From the NCBI GenBank assembly GCA_902762955.1, contig CACWQH010000016.1, positions 1 through 47,561 on the forward strand: 47,561 nucleotides of DNA, read 5' to 3'. This document shows, piece after piece, positions 32,508-41,060 of this stretch (positions within the stretch are counted from its first letter, which is position 1; each line of letters starts with the position of its first letter). The DNA is from an uncultured Lachnospiraceae bacterium (GTDB lineage Bacteria; Bacillota; Clostridia; Lachnospirales; Lachnospiraceae). The notes beneath the pieces are model-generated. The model saw nothing but the letters and a program-made list of their open reading frames with translations. It did not search any database and was not told the DNA's origin. The position numbers were made by a program, and so were the translations under genes.

Positions 32508-35500
32508 ATGGAAGTAAATCGCTGTTTAAATTGTATGGAAGAAACTGAAGATGCAGTGTGCCCTAAGTGTGGTTTTAATTATTATAAAATATATGAACAG
32601 CCACCTATGGTATTGAAGCCAAATACGGTTCTTTATGGAAGGTATCTTGTCGGAAAGATGATCGGACAGGGCGGATTTGGTATGACTTATATCGGCTTTG
32701 ATTTGCTTCTTAATATAAAGGTTTGTATAAAGGAATACTATCCTATGGGAAGTGTTAGCAGGGATAATACCGTAAGTAATCTTATTCAGTGGAATTTTAC
32801 CACTAATAAGGAGGAACAGTGGAGAGAAGGCTGCGAGAGCTTTCTTAAGGAAGCCAGAAAGATGGCAAAGCTGGATTCTATCTCCGGTATAGTAAGAGTC
32901 AGGGATACCTTTTATGAAAATCAGACTGCTTATATTATCATGGATTTCATTGAAGGTAAGACTCTTAAACAGTATCTTCAGGAAACAGGAACCATGGATT
33001 TTGGTACCTGCATAAATATGCTTGCACCTATGATGAATAGTCTTTCCAAGGTTCATGGGCAGGGACTTATTCATAGAGATATAAGTCCTGACAATATGAT
33101 GGTAACCAAGGATGGCAGTTTAATGTTGCTTGATCTTGGTGCTGCAAAGGATGTAAGTAACGGCAGAGAGGGCATGTCACAGCTCGTTACCAAGAGAGGC
33201 TTTTCACCTGCAGAGCAATATATGGAAAGCGGATCTGTTGGTCCTTGGACAGATGTATATGCATTTTGTGCAACCATGTATTATTGTATGTATGGAAAGC
33301 TTATACCTGAGGCTATGGAAAGACTCATGCAGGATACACTTTCATTTCCGCCTCTTCCAAACGGAAGTGAACTGCCGGAGGATATAAAGGTAACTCTTAC
33401 GGATGGTATGGCGGTTCATACCGAAAACAGAATTCAGACTATGGATGAGCTTTTTGCAAGGCTTTCACCATATGTTACAATGCCTAATCCGGAAATGTTA
33501 AGTACAATGCAGGCATATAGTCAGACTGCAAATAATAAAAAGAAGAAGGACAGGAAAAAGAAGAAGAAAAAGCTCGCCAAGGTTTTGATACCGGTTTTCA
33601 GTGTTTTAATTCTTGCGGCAGCGGCCATATTATTATTTTTATTTAAGCCGTGGCTTCCTAAGGTGGAAAAGCTCGGAAATTCAAACAGCAATATACTTAA
33701 TGATGGTGGTCTGCTTATAAAAACAAAGGAGTATGAATATTTCCTTGACCATAATAAAAACCTGAGAATGTGTACCTACGACGGATATAACGGATGCTTT
33801 TATGTGGATTCATCGGTAATAGTTGCCGAAAATACTATGTATATTAATCAGGGAAAAAATAAGATATATTTTATGCAGGATGACGGCACAGACAGTGTAA
33901 AAATCTACAGCATGGACTTTGACGGAAGTAATTTAAGTGTTTTGGCGGAAGGCTTAAATACTTCTATGCTTATGCAATATGCTCTTTTGTCAAACGGTAA
34001 GGAATATCTTTATTATATTACCATGAATGATAACCAAACCCATCCCGTACTAAATCGTTGTGATGCCAAAACCGGAAAAATCGAAACGGTTATCAATGAG
34101 GATATGTGCTGGTATAATCTGGACGGTAAATACATTTATTACACGGTTTTTGATGATAATAACAAGACTTATCTTAAAAGGGCAGCTCTTGATGGTAAAC
34201 ATTCAAAGACCTTGAATAATGATAAGTATTTTTGTTATGGATTTATCGAAAATGATTCGATTTTCATCTACTCACTTTCGGATAAGGCTATGTATGTACT
34301 TGATATGAAGGGTAACAAAAAGACGGTATTATATGATGCACCGATGGATACAAGAAGCTTTACCTTTGCATATGGTGATGGCTGGATTTATTATATGAAT
34401 GAAAAAGAAGGCGGGGTATATCGCATACGGGAAGATGGTACTGCCAATGCCTGTCTTATAGAAGAAAAAACCTTTATATCAATATGTTTTGATTCCGACG
34501 AGCTCTGGCTTCAGGAGTGTAGATATGATGCGGACGGCAATTCAACGAACCTTCAATCCTTCCTATGCTATAAGGATGGAACTACGGTTATTCCTATAGA
34601 CGAGTCGGAGATTTTAAAGACGGAGGACGGTCTATTATATAGAACGTCTGATGATGGTGAAACTTATATTATCTGCGGTTATGAGGGAGATGAGGATATT
34701 GTCGGTATACCATATGAAATAGACGGAGTTTCAGTATCCAACATTGACACCGATTCCTTACCTTCGGATAAGAAATTTTTGGTTTATACATATGACGATG
34801 ATTTTGAATATAAAAAGACTGATGACGGAACGGGAATCATCATAACAAAATATAAAGGCGACATATGTAATTTTATCATTCAAGATAGTATAGAGGGACT
34901 CCCGATTGTTGAAATAGGCGAGGATGCTTTCGAGGCGAGTGATGTTGAGACGGTGGCTATACCTTCGACAGTTAAGAAGATAGACCGGGATGGTTTTTAT
35001 AATTGTAAGAAGCTTGAAAAAATATATCTAAGCGAGGGACTTGAAGAAATAGGGCAGGATGCATTTAATAGTACGGCGCTTACCGAAATTGACCTGCCGG
35101 ATAGTCTTATAAAGCTGGGTAGCGGCTGCTTTGCATATACAAAAATTAAAAAGGTGAGTATTCCTAAAAATGTAAACAGTATTCATTCATTAGCCTTTGC
35201 TTATTCTGAAATAGAAGAATATGACGTCGATAGAGCTAATGATACATTTGCTTCAAGCGAGGGAATAATTTATCTTAAAGATATGAAAACGCTGTGTATG
35301 TGTCCGTCCGCTAAATCAGGCAGCGTGGTTATCTCTGCTGATGTTACGACTATCGGTGGCGGAGCCTTTATATGCTGCAATAACATCACGGAAATAAGCC
35401 TTGAGGAGGGTTCACAGCTTAATGAAATAGGATGTGCATTTTGTTACTGTACCGGTCTTACCAGGCTTGATTTATCCAAGAGCGGAAACAGTATAGCTTC

Positions 35501-35684
35501 GGAAGCTTTGGTTGGTTGTTCAAGCCTAAGTGAAATATATTTTCCAAAGGATTTAAAGACTATATCTGCAGATTTATTTGGTGATGACGGTGTACCTTCT
35601 TCAGTAAAAGTCGTTAAATATAATGCTGAATGCGACTGTCAGATTGAGTGGCCGGAGAGTGTTGAAGTACAGACTTATGAATAG
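32508..35684 (+). CDS. Receptor-like Ser/Thr kinase: zinc ribbon, kinase, membrane helix, propeller-like region and LRR_5 repeats
   Basis: 1058 aa. It has a zinc ribbon (CLNC...CPKC, 6-21). The kinase domain (about 44-320) has IGQGGFGMTY, Lys75, HRDISPDN (Asp191, Asn196) and DLGAAKD, in which Leu replaces the usual Phe. A Lys-rich stretch precedes a membrane helix (359-379). The outside part has a region of YYxxxDG-type repeats (about 395-720) resembling DUF5050-like propellers. A BspA/LRR_5-type leucine-rich section (about 800-1040) follows, seen in EIGEDAFEASDVETVAIPST and similar units. It looks like a sensor kinase with a large ligand-binding exterior. It follows kinase 1 by 25 bp. Confidence 0.9.
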   Translation: MEVNRCLNCMEETEDAVCPKCGFNYYKIYEQPPMVLKPNTVLYGRYLVGKMIGQGGFGMTYIGFDLLLNIKVCIKEYYPMGSVSRDNTVSNLIQWNFTTNKEEQWREGCESFLKEARKMAKLDSISGIVRVRDTFYENQTAYIIMDFIEGKTLKQYLQETGTMDFGTCINMLAPMMNSLSKVHGQGLIHRDISPDNMMVTKDGSLMLLDLGAAKDVSNGREGMSQLVTKRGFSPAEQYMESGSVGPWTDVYAFCATMYYCMYGKLIPEAMERLMQDTLSFPPLPNGSELPEDIKVTLTDGMAVHTENRIQTMDELFARLSPYVTMPNPEMLSTMQAYSQTANNKKKKDRKKKKKKLAKVLIPVFSVLILAAAAILLFLFKPWLPKVEKLGNSNSNILNDGGLLIKTKEYEYFLDHNKNLRMCTYDGYNGCFYVDSSVIVAENTMYINQGKNKIYFMQDDGTDSVKIYSMDFDGSNLSVLAEGLNTSMLMQYALLSNGKEYLYYITMNDNQTHPVLNRCDAKTGKIETVINEDMCWYNLDGKYIYYTVFDDNNKTYLKRAALDGKHSKTLNNDKYFCYGFIENDSIFIYSLSDKAMYVLDMKGNKKTVLYDAPMDTRSFTFAYGDGWIYYMNEKEGGVYRIREDGTANACLIEEKTFISICFDSDELWLQECRYDADGNSTNLQSFLCYKDGTTVIPIDESEILKTEDGLLYRTSDDGETYIICGYEGDEDIVGIPYEIDGVSVSNIDTDSLPSDKKFLVYTYDDDFEYKKTDDGTGIIITKYKGDICNFIIQDSIEGLPIVEIGEDAFEASDVETVAIPSTVKKIDRDGFYNCKKLEKIYLSEGLEEIGQDAFNSTALTEIDLPDSLIKLGSGCFAYTKIKKVSIPKNVNSIHSLAFAYSEIEEYDVDRANDTFASSEGIIYLKDMKTLCMCPSAKSGSVVISADVTTIGGGAFICCNNITEISLEEGSQLNEIGCAFCYCTGLTRLDLSKSGNSIASEALVGCSSLSEIYFPKDLKTISADLFGDDGVPSSVKVVKYNAECDCQIEWPESVEVQTYE

Positions 35685-35722
35685 CAGGATTTGAAATTTA
35701 TATAATTAAAGGTGGATTTAAT

Positions 35723-36448
35723 ATGGTAGAAGTTGCGCAGCTTACAGGTCAGGGCGGAAGACCTTATAACGAGGATACTATAGGAATATCACAGGAGAAT
35801 AATCGTACCTGTGTTGTGGTTGCTGATGGTGTCGGTAGCAGCGGAGGCGGCGAGATTGCGTCGAGAGCAGCGACGGAGGCTATAATAGAGCAGTTTTTGA
35901 ATAACCGCATGAACAATGCTGATGAGATGGCTGAAGCAATTCATGTAGCCAACAAAGAGGTTATAAAAAAACAAGACGATAAGGTTCAGATGAAAACTAC
36001 GGTTGTATGTCTTGTAATAGATGAATTTGAAAATGCCAGGTGGGCACATGTAGGAGATTCGAGGCTCTACAGGTTCAAAAATGGTGAGCTTATATATCAG
36101 ACTGCGGATCACAGTGTTTCACAGATGGCAGTTTTTATGAATGAGATAACCACAAGCCAGATTCGTTTTCATGCGGACAGAAGTAAGATTTTAAGAGCTC
36201 TTGGAAGTGACAGCGCCGAGCCGGATGTGGTGGATGATGTCCATCTTGAAGCTGAAAAAGGATTTCATGCATTTTTACTATGTACGGACGGCTTTTGGGA
36301 GTATGTATATGAGGCAGAGATGAGCAAGCTTTTAAAGCAGGCACATACACCGGAGGAATGGTTAAATGGAATGAAGCTTATCTTAGACAGCAGAGCTCCT
36401 GAAAATAATGATAATTTTTCTGCGGCGGCAGTCTTTGTAGCATCATAA
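35723..36448 (+). CDS. Soluble PP2C-family Ser/Thr phosphatase
   Basis: 241 aa, almost entirely a PP2C domain: GRPYNEDTIG, VVADGVGSSGGGEIASRA, WAHVGDSRLYRF, LLCTDGFWEY and ENNDNFSAAAVF supply the metal-binding acidic residues. There is no membrane helix or extra domain. It resembles the stand-alone phosphatases found next to Hanks kinases in Gram-positive bacteria. AAAGGTGG precedes the ATG. It is the last gene of the operon, just before a strong hairpin, and is the second phosphatase in the unit; one is tethered and one free. Confidence 0.93.
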   Translation: MVEVAQLTGQGGRPYNEDTIGISQENNRTCVVVADGVGSSGGGEIASRAATEAIIEQFLNNRMNNADEMAEAIHVANKEVIKKQDDKVQMKTTVVCLVIDEFENARWAHVGDSRLYRFKNGELIYQTADHSVSQMAVFMNEITTSQIRFHADRSKILRALGSDSAEPDVVDDVHLEAEKGFHAFLLCTDGFWEYVYEAEMSKLLKQAHTPEEWLNGMKLILDSRAPENNDNFSAAAVFVAS

Positions 36449-36454
36449 TATATG

Positions 36455-36496
36455 TAAGTTATGGGGACAGGCAAGTGTGCCTGTCCCCATAACTTA
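36455..36496. terminator. Strong hairpin closing the operon, also REP-like
   Basis: Arms 36455-36473 and 36478-36496 pair perfectly over 19 bp around a 4-nt loop (core ATGGGGACAGGCA...TGCCTGTCCCCAT). A T-run follows at about 36499. The GGGGACAGGC palindrome resembles REP-type elements mobilised by REP-associated transposases in Firmicutes, so it may be both a terminator and a repeat element. Confidence 0.8.
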
Positions 36497-36602
36497 TGTT
36501 TTTTATGGTTGCATTTAAAAGAATAAAAATGTACTGGAATGTAGCAGGATTATGTGTTATCTTTATGCATAGGATAGTAAAAGATATGGAGAATTTTTTA
36601 AT

Positions 36603-37175
36603 ATGGCGAGTGGGATTTCGGATGTAAAATATAAGGATTTGGATTTGGTAAAAGAAGAAGTGGCGGCTGCTTTAAAGGAGCTTTTGGAGCAGAGCGTATA
36701 CGAAGAAGGAGATATTCTCGTAGTAGGCTGTTCAAGCAGTGAGGTATGCGGAAAAAAGCTTGGAACCTTTTCGAGTGAGGAGGTTGGCAGAGCTATAGCT
36801 GTTACCTTATATGAGGAATGTAAAAAGCATGGTATTCACCTGGCAGCCCAATGCTGTGAGCATCTTAACAGGGCACTTATTATAGAAAAGTCTGTTGCGA
36901 AGGATAGGGGCTATGAGAGAGTAAGTGTAGTACCAAAGCTAAAGGCAGGCGGTTCATTTGCGACAGCTGTCTATGATATATTACCGGATGCGGTTGCCGT
37001 GGAGCATATAAGGGCGGAGCTTGGGATAGATATAGGTGATGTTATGATAGGTATGCATCTAAAGGATGTTGCGGTGCCTGTCAGGATTAAGACCGATGCT
37101 ATCGGAAGTGCGCATATTGTGTGTGCAAAGACGAGACCTAAGCTTATCGGTGGAGAAAGAGCCAAGTATTGTTAG
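36603..37175 (+). CDS. UPF0340 / DUF436 family protein (YwlG-like)
   Basis: 190 aa, standard for the family (TIGR01440). Hallmarks are the N-terminal LVVGCSSSEVCGKKLGTFSSEEVG, then AAQCCEHLNRALIIEK and GSFATAVYDILPDAVAVEHIRA; the C-terminus has IGSAHIVCAKTRPKLIGGERAKY. Function is not established. It is cytoplasmic, with no membrane helix. GGAGAA lies about 9 nt before the ATG. It lies beyond the REP-like hairpin and so is likely a separate transcript from the kinase operon. It is about 100 bp ahead of maf. Confidence 0.9.
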   Translation: MASGISDVKYKDLDLVKEEVAAALKELLEQSVYEEGDILVVGCSSSEVCGKKLGTFSSEEVGRAIAVTLYEECKKHGIHLAAQCCEHLNRALIIEKSVAKDRGYERVSVVPKLKAGGSFATAVYDILPDAVAVEHIRAELGIDIGDVMIGMHLKDVAVPVRIKTDAIGSAHIVCAKTRPKLIGGERAKYC

Positions 37176-37275
37176 CGGATATGGTTTTGCAGCCTTTAAG
37201 GTAAGGTTTAGTATTTTATTTGGTTAATTATTATTTGTTTTGAACTGATTTTATGAGATGCCGGGAGCGATGGAT

Positions 37276-37863
37276 ATGCAGATTGTACTTGCGTCACAGT
37301 CTCCGAGGAGACGTGAGCTTTTAGATAGAGCGGGGTTTTTATTTGAGGTTATCCCTTCTGATAGGGATGAGATTATTACAAAGACTATACCAAGCGAGGT
37401 GGTTTGTGAGCTTTCATATCAAAAGGCTATGGATGTATATGAAAAGCTGGCAAATCAAGAAAACTATCTGGTTATAGGTGCTGATACGGTTGTGGCATCT
37501 GAAGGTGAGATTTTGGGAAAGCCAAAATCCAAGCAGGAAGCATATGATATGCTTAAGAAGCTCGCCGGAAAGGATCATGAGGTATACACCGGAGTAACTT
37601 TTGTATATAATGAAGATGTATTGAAAAGTCACACATTTTTTGAATGTACCAGGGTTACATTTTACCCTATGACGGATAAGGAAATTAATGATTATATAAA
37701 AACCGGTGATCCGATGGATAAGGCGGGAGCCTATGGTATTCAGGGACCTTGCGGGATATATATCGAAAAGATAGACGGAGATTATAATAACGTTGTGGGA
37801 CTTCCGATTGCAAGAGTCTATCAGGAGTTAAAGGAGCTCGGATTATATGAAGTGGGGATTTAG
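37276..37863 (+). CDS. maf: Maf-like nucleoside triphosphate pyrophosphatase
   Basis: House-cleaning enzyme hydrolysing non-canonical or modified nucleoside triphosphates (dTTP/UTP or m7GTP, by subfamily). 195 aa. The signature LASQSPRRRELLDRAGF is followed by GADTVVASEGEILGKPKS (catalytic Asp), HEVYTGV and DKAGAYGIQG. GGGAG eight bases upstream makes the ATG at 37276 the best start; two in-frame ATGs lie 6 and 18 nt further out. The last 17 nt overlap the start of the AAA+ gene in another frame. Confidence 0.93.
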   Translation: MQIVLASQSPRRRELLDRAGFLFEVIPSDRDEIITKTIPSEVVCELSYQKAMDVYEKLANQENYLVIGADTVVASEGEILGKPKSKQEAYDMLKKLAGKDHEVYTGVTFVYNEDVLKSHTFFECTRVTFYPMTDKEINDYIKTGDPMDKAGAYGIQGPCGIYIEKIDGDYNNVVGLPIARVYQELKELGLYEVGI

Positions 37864-39550
37864 TTTTTTTAAAGGGGATATTGTAAAAGAAGAAAGCAGG
37901 CAGATGTATGAGCTTTGTCTTAAAAGAGCCCAAAGTATAGGTCGTGCTGCTTATATAAGGAGCGAGGGGCGTGTTGATCTTGTAGAAATGTATAAGGATG
38001 ACATGCTTCATTTTCTTGTTTACATCGCATTTGCAGATGGAGATATAAGTCAGGCGGAAATTGACTACATTAATTCACTTATGCATATGCAGTTTAATGT
38101 GGGACTTATCTCCCAGTATGCTGAAGGCACGGAGCTTAAAGGAGAGAAGATTCTTGAAAGACCGCCTATGTCACTTGAGGCCTTTGTCAGGTCAAATGTC
38201 GGCCCGGAAACCGGTGAAGTGAGCAATGGCTATTATGACTTGATCATGCTTTATGTGACTACCTTTAATTACATAGGAAATGACCTCATAGCCTGCAATG
38301 AGGAGATAAAGCAGGGTGAGCTGGATTGTCTTTCGGCTTATATCAATATGATCCGTGACAATATAGAATTAATCAATGGAAAGATAGAGGATGAAAAGCC
38401 TACTATTGCATTTAAGCCGGGTAAAAGGTTTGAAGGAAATAATGAGTCTTCTTTTACAGGTTATATAAAGGAAACGGTTTATGATGAGCCTGATAAGGTT
38501 GAAGCAGCGGATAATTCAGAGGATTCCGTAAGCTTTGGCAGAAATGAAGACGGAATTAAGGTAAATAAGAATAATAAAATAAGTGGTAAGGACGAACTTC
38601 CTCAAAGGCGTGGTTTCAATGAGTATTATTCTGATAGAGATAAAAATTCCAATAATAGTTCTATGAATTCTTATGATAGAAACGATGAGAAGGTTGATGA
38701 GCCTAAAGATGAGATAAATCCTGAAACCCTTGATCTTGCCAAGCTTATGGAGGAGTTAAACGGACTTACCGGCATGCAGAGTGTAAAACGCGAGGTAAAT
38801 AATCTGGTCAATCTGCTTAAGGTTTGTGAGCTTAGAAGGAAAAAAGGCTTAAAGGTTCCGCCGACCACTAACCATCTTGTGTTTTTGGGTAATCCGGGAA
38901 CCGGTAAAACTACCGTAGCAAGAATTCTTTCAAAGATTTATCACAACCTCGGAATATTATCAAAGGGACATCTTGTTGAGGTTGATCGTTCAGGTCTTGT
39001 AGCAGGATATATGGGACAGACCGGAGAAAAGGTTATGGAGGTTGTCGAAAAAGCAAAGGGCGGAGTACTGTTTATAGACGAAGCATATGCACTTTCTTCC
39101 AATAAACAGGATGGCGATTTCGGACAGGAAGCTATAGATATCCTAAATAAAGCCATGGAGGATTATCGTGATGATTTGATTGTTATAGCTGCCGGATATC
39201 ATGATGAGATGCAGACCTTTCTTGATGCAAACCCGGGACTTCGTTCAAGGTTTAACCGAACGATAGAATTCCCTAATTATACGGCTGAGGAGCTTGTTGA
39301 GATAATAGTTGAAAGAGCGAAAAAGCTTGACTACAGCTTTGATGAAGAGGCACTTTCCTTTATAAAAAATAAGTTTAAAATGACTCTTATAGCACCACCG
39401 CACAACTTTGGTAATGCACGTTCGGTAAGAAATTATCTTGAAAGGGCGATAAGTAATCAGGCTAACCGCCTCGTCACAGACATGGATATTTCAGAGGATG
39501 ATCTGATGCTTATAAAGCTTAAGGATGTTGAAGGTCTCAAGCTTGAGTAA
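37847..39550 (+). CDS. AAA+ ATPase of the CbbX/SpoVK/EccA group with an N-terminal TerB-like domain
   Basis: 567 aa. About 35-165 looks TerB-like, with VYIAFADGDISQAEIDYINS. A polar, Asn/Asp-rich linker (185-290) joins it to the AAA+ domain (about 300-550). Walker A is LGNPGTGKTTVAR (near 350-357) and Walker B VLFIDEAYAL. An exposed loop GLVAGYMGQTGEKV is typical of CbbX/EccA pores, and PGLRSRFNRTIEF contains arginine-finger and sensor parts. Related proteins remodel Rubisco, act in sporulation, or support type VII secretion. It overlaps maf by 17 nt, so it may be coupled to it; closeness to the kinase operon suggests but does not prove a link. No EssC/EccC or WXG100 gene is present. Confidence 0.87.
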   Translation: MKWGFSFFKGDIVKEESRQMYELCLKRAQSIGRAAYIRSEGRVDLVEMYKDDMLHFLVYIAFADGDISQAEIDYINSLMHMQFNVGLISQYAEGTELKGEKILERPPMSLEAFVRSNVGPETGEVSNGYYDLIMLYVTTFNYIGNDLIACNEEIKQGELDCLSAYINMIRDNIELINGKIEDEKPTIAFKPGKRFEGNNESSFTGYIKETVYDEPDKVEAADNSEDSVSFGRNEDGIKVNKNNKISGKDELPQRRGFNEYYSDRDKNSNNSSMNSYDRNDEKVDEPKDEINPETLDLAKLMEELNGLTGMQSVKREVNNLVNLLKVCELRRKKGLKVPPTTNHLVFLGNPGTGKTTVARILSKIYHNLGILSKGHLVEVDRSGLVAGYMGQTGEKVMEVVEKAKGGVLFIDEAYALSSNKQDGDFGQEAIDILNKAMEDYRDDLIVIAAGYHDEMQTFLDANPGLRSRFNRTIEFPNYTAEELVEIIVERAKKLDYSFDEEALSFIKNKFKMTLIAPPHNFGNARSVRNYLERAISNQANRLVTDMDISEDDLMLIKLKDVEGLKLE

Positions 39551-39572
39551 AAATAAATTTAAGGAAGTTTAG

Positions 39573-41060
39573 ATGAAGAGATACATTGCAGAAGGTTTAA
39601 CAAGGTATTTAGGTGAATTTCATAGTGTATGGCATATGCCGGGGCATAAGAGAAAGGCAGTTGATTATTCAGGAGATTTTGAGGCTTTGAAGCAGGTTTT
39701 TGATGGAGAAAAGGATGCTTTGAAAAGGCTTGATTTAACTCTTGATATGCTGCATGAACTGGATGTTACCGAGGTGCCGGGACTTGATGATCTGCATAAT
39801 CCCATGGAAATGATTCTTGAGTCGGAAAAAGAGCTTGCAAGAGTTTATGATACTCTTGCAAGCTATTATCTTGTTAACGGTTCAACCGGTGGTATCTTTG
39901 CCGCTATCTCGGCATGTGTATCACATAAGGATAAGATAATTGTTGCTTCAAACTGCCATAAATCAGTTCATAATATCATAGAACTGCTTGAGCTTGAGGC
40001 GGTTTATGTCTCTCTGAAAGGTCTTGAAATTGTCGATGAATCAATAAAAAAAGCCTGTGATGATAATACGGATGCTAAAGCTGTTATTATTACAAGCCCT
40101 ACGTATGAGGGGGTAATTTCCGATATTGACAGGATAAGCAGGATTGTTCATGAAGCCGGCATGAAGCTTATAGTAGATGAAGCTCATGGAGCACATCTTC
40201 CGTTTATCTGTTCTTTGAAAAAATATTCTGCCATATATAACGGTGCGGATGTAATTATCCAGAGTCTTCATAAGACTATGTCGTCCATGACACAGACCGC
40301 GCTGCTTCATGTTATGGATGAGGAGCTTAACCTTAATATAAAAAAATATCTTTCGGTCTTTATGAGTTCTTCTCCGTCGTATATAATGCTTTTGGATATG
40401 GAAAGAGCTGTATATATGGCGCAAAATAAAGATTATGAAAAATACCTGTCACGCCTTTATTTGACAAGAGACAGATTAAAGAAGCTAAATAATATAACGC
40501 TTTTAGACAATCGCGAAGATTTCGACAAAATTAATCGGAATAATATCAGCAAAAAAACTGAAATAACGAAGGATAAATATACAAACAGTTTTATAATTGA
40601 TCCGACAAGAATTGTTTTATATGCAAAGGAACCGATAAAAGGTGCGGGCCTTTACAAGCTTTTATCGGATGAATACGGTATAGTTTGCGAAATGTCAGGA
40701 CTTGATTATGTAGTACTTATTTCGACATATTTCGACACAGATGAGGATTTTGATTATTTATATAATTCTCTTAAAAATCTGGATGATAATTATGATCTAT
40801 ATATAAAAAAAATAAAGGATATTGAAAAAGAATCAAATCAAGTATATACTTTCAATGCGAATTTTAAAGATAAAGCATACATTGAAAAAACAGTAGATAT
40901 ATTAAAGGATTTGGAAGGAACTGTCGCAAAGGATAATATATACGTTTATCCGCCGGGGATTTACATAGTAAAAAAGGGCGAGATTTATACAAAAGAAAGT
41001 ATCGATGTGCTCATTTCACATGTAAGACAGGGCAGGCAGTTACGTGGTGAATTAATTTGA
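39573..41060 (+). CDS. PLP-dependent Orn/Lys/Arg decarboxylase
   Basis: 495 aa, the short clostridial/Bacillus SpeA/YaaO-like form. The start holds the family signature HMPGHKR, then DVTEVPGLDDLHNP. NGSTGGIFAAISA is the PLP phosphate-binding turn, LIVDEAHGAHLPF has the PLP-ring Asp, and Lys234 in QSLHKTMSS is the Schiff-base lysine. The C-terminal domain ends YVYPPGIYIVKKGE. It makes a polyamine precursor (agmatine, cadaverine or putrescine); the substrate cannot be told from sequence. AAGGAAG precedes the ATG. Its stop overlaps the TTG start of the MATE gene, so export of the amine or another cation by that protein is conceivable. Confidence 0.9.
   Translation: MKRYIAEGLTRYLGEFHSVWHMPGHKRKAVDYSGDFEALKQVFDGEKDALKRLDLTLDMLHELDVTEVPGLDDLHNPMEMILESEKELARVYDTLASYYLVNGSTGGIFAAISACVSHKDKIIVASNCHKSVHNIIELLELEAVYVSLKGLEIVDESIKKACDDNTDAKAVIITSPTYEGVISDIDRISRIVHEAGMKLIVDEAHGAHLPFICSLKKYSAIYNGADVIIQSLHKTMSSMTQTALLHVMDEELNLNIKKYLSVFMSSSPSYIMLLDMERAVYMAQNKDYEKYLSRLYLTRDRLKKLNNITLLDNREDFDKINRNNISKKTEITKDKYTNSFIIDPTRIVLYAKEPIKGAGLYKLLSDEYGIVCEMSGLDYVVLISTYFDTDEDFDYLYNSLKNLDDNYDLYIKKIKDIEKESNQVYTFNANFKDKAYIEKTVDILKDLEGTVAKDNIYVYPPGIYIVKKGEIYTKESIDVLISHVRQGRQLRGELI

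Noticed and set aside
24651-39550. Complete type VII secretion locus
   Set aside because: FHA, kinase, phosphatase and EccA-like genes are present, but no FtsK/SpoIIIE-type EssC, no EsaA/EssB and no WXG100 gene could be found.
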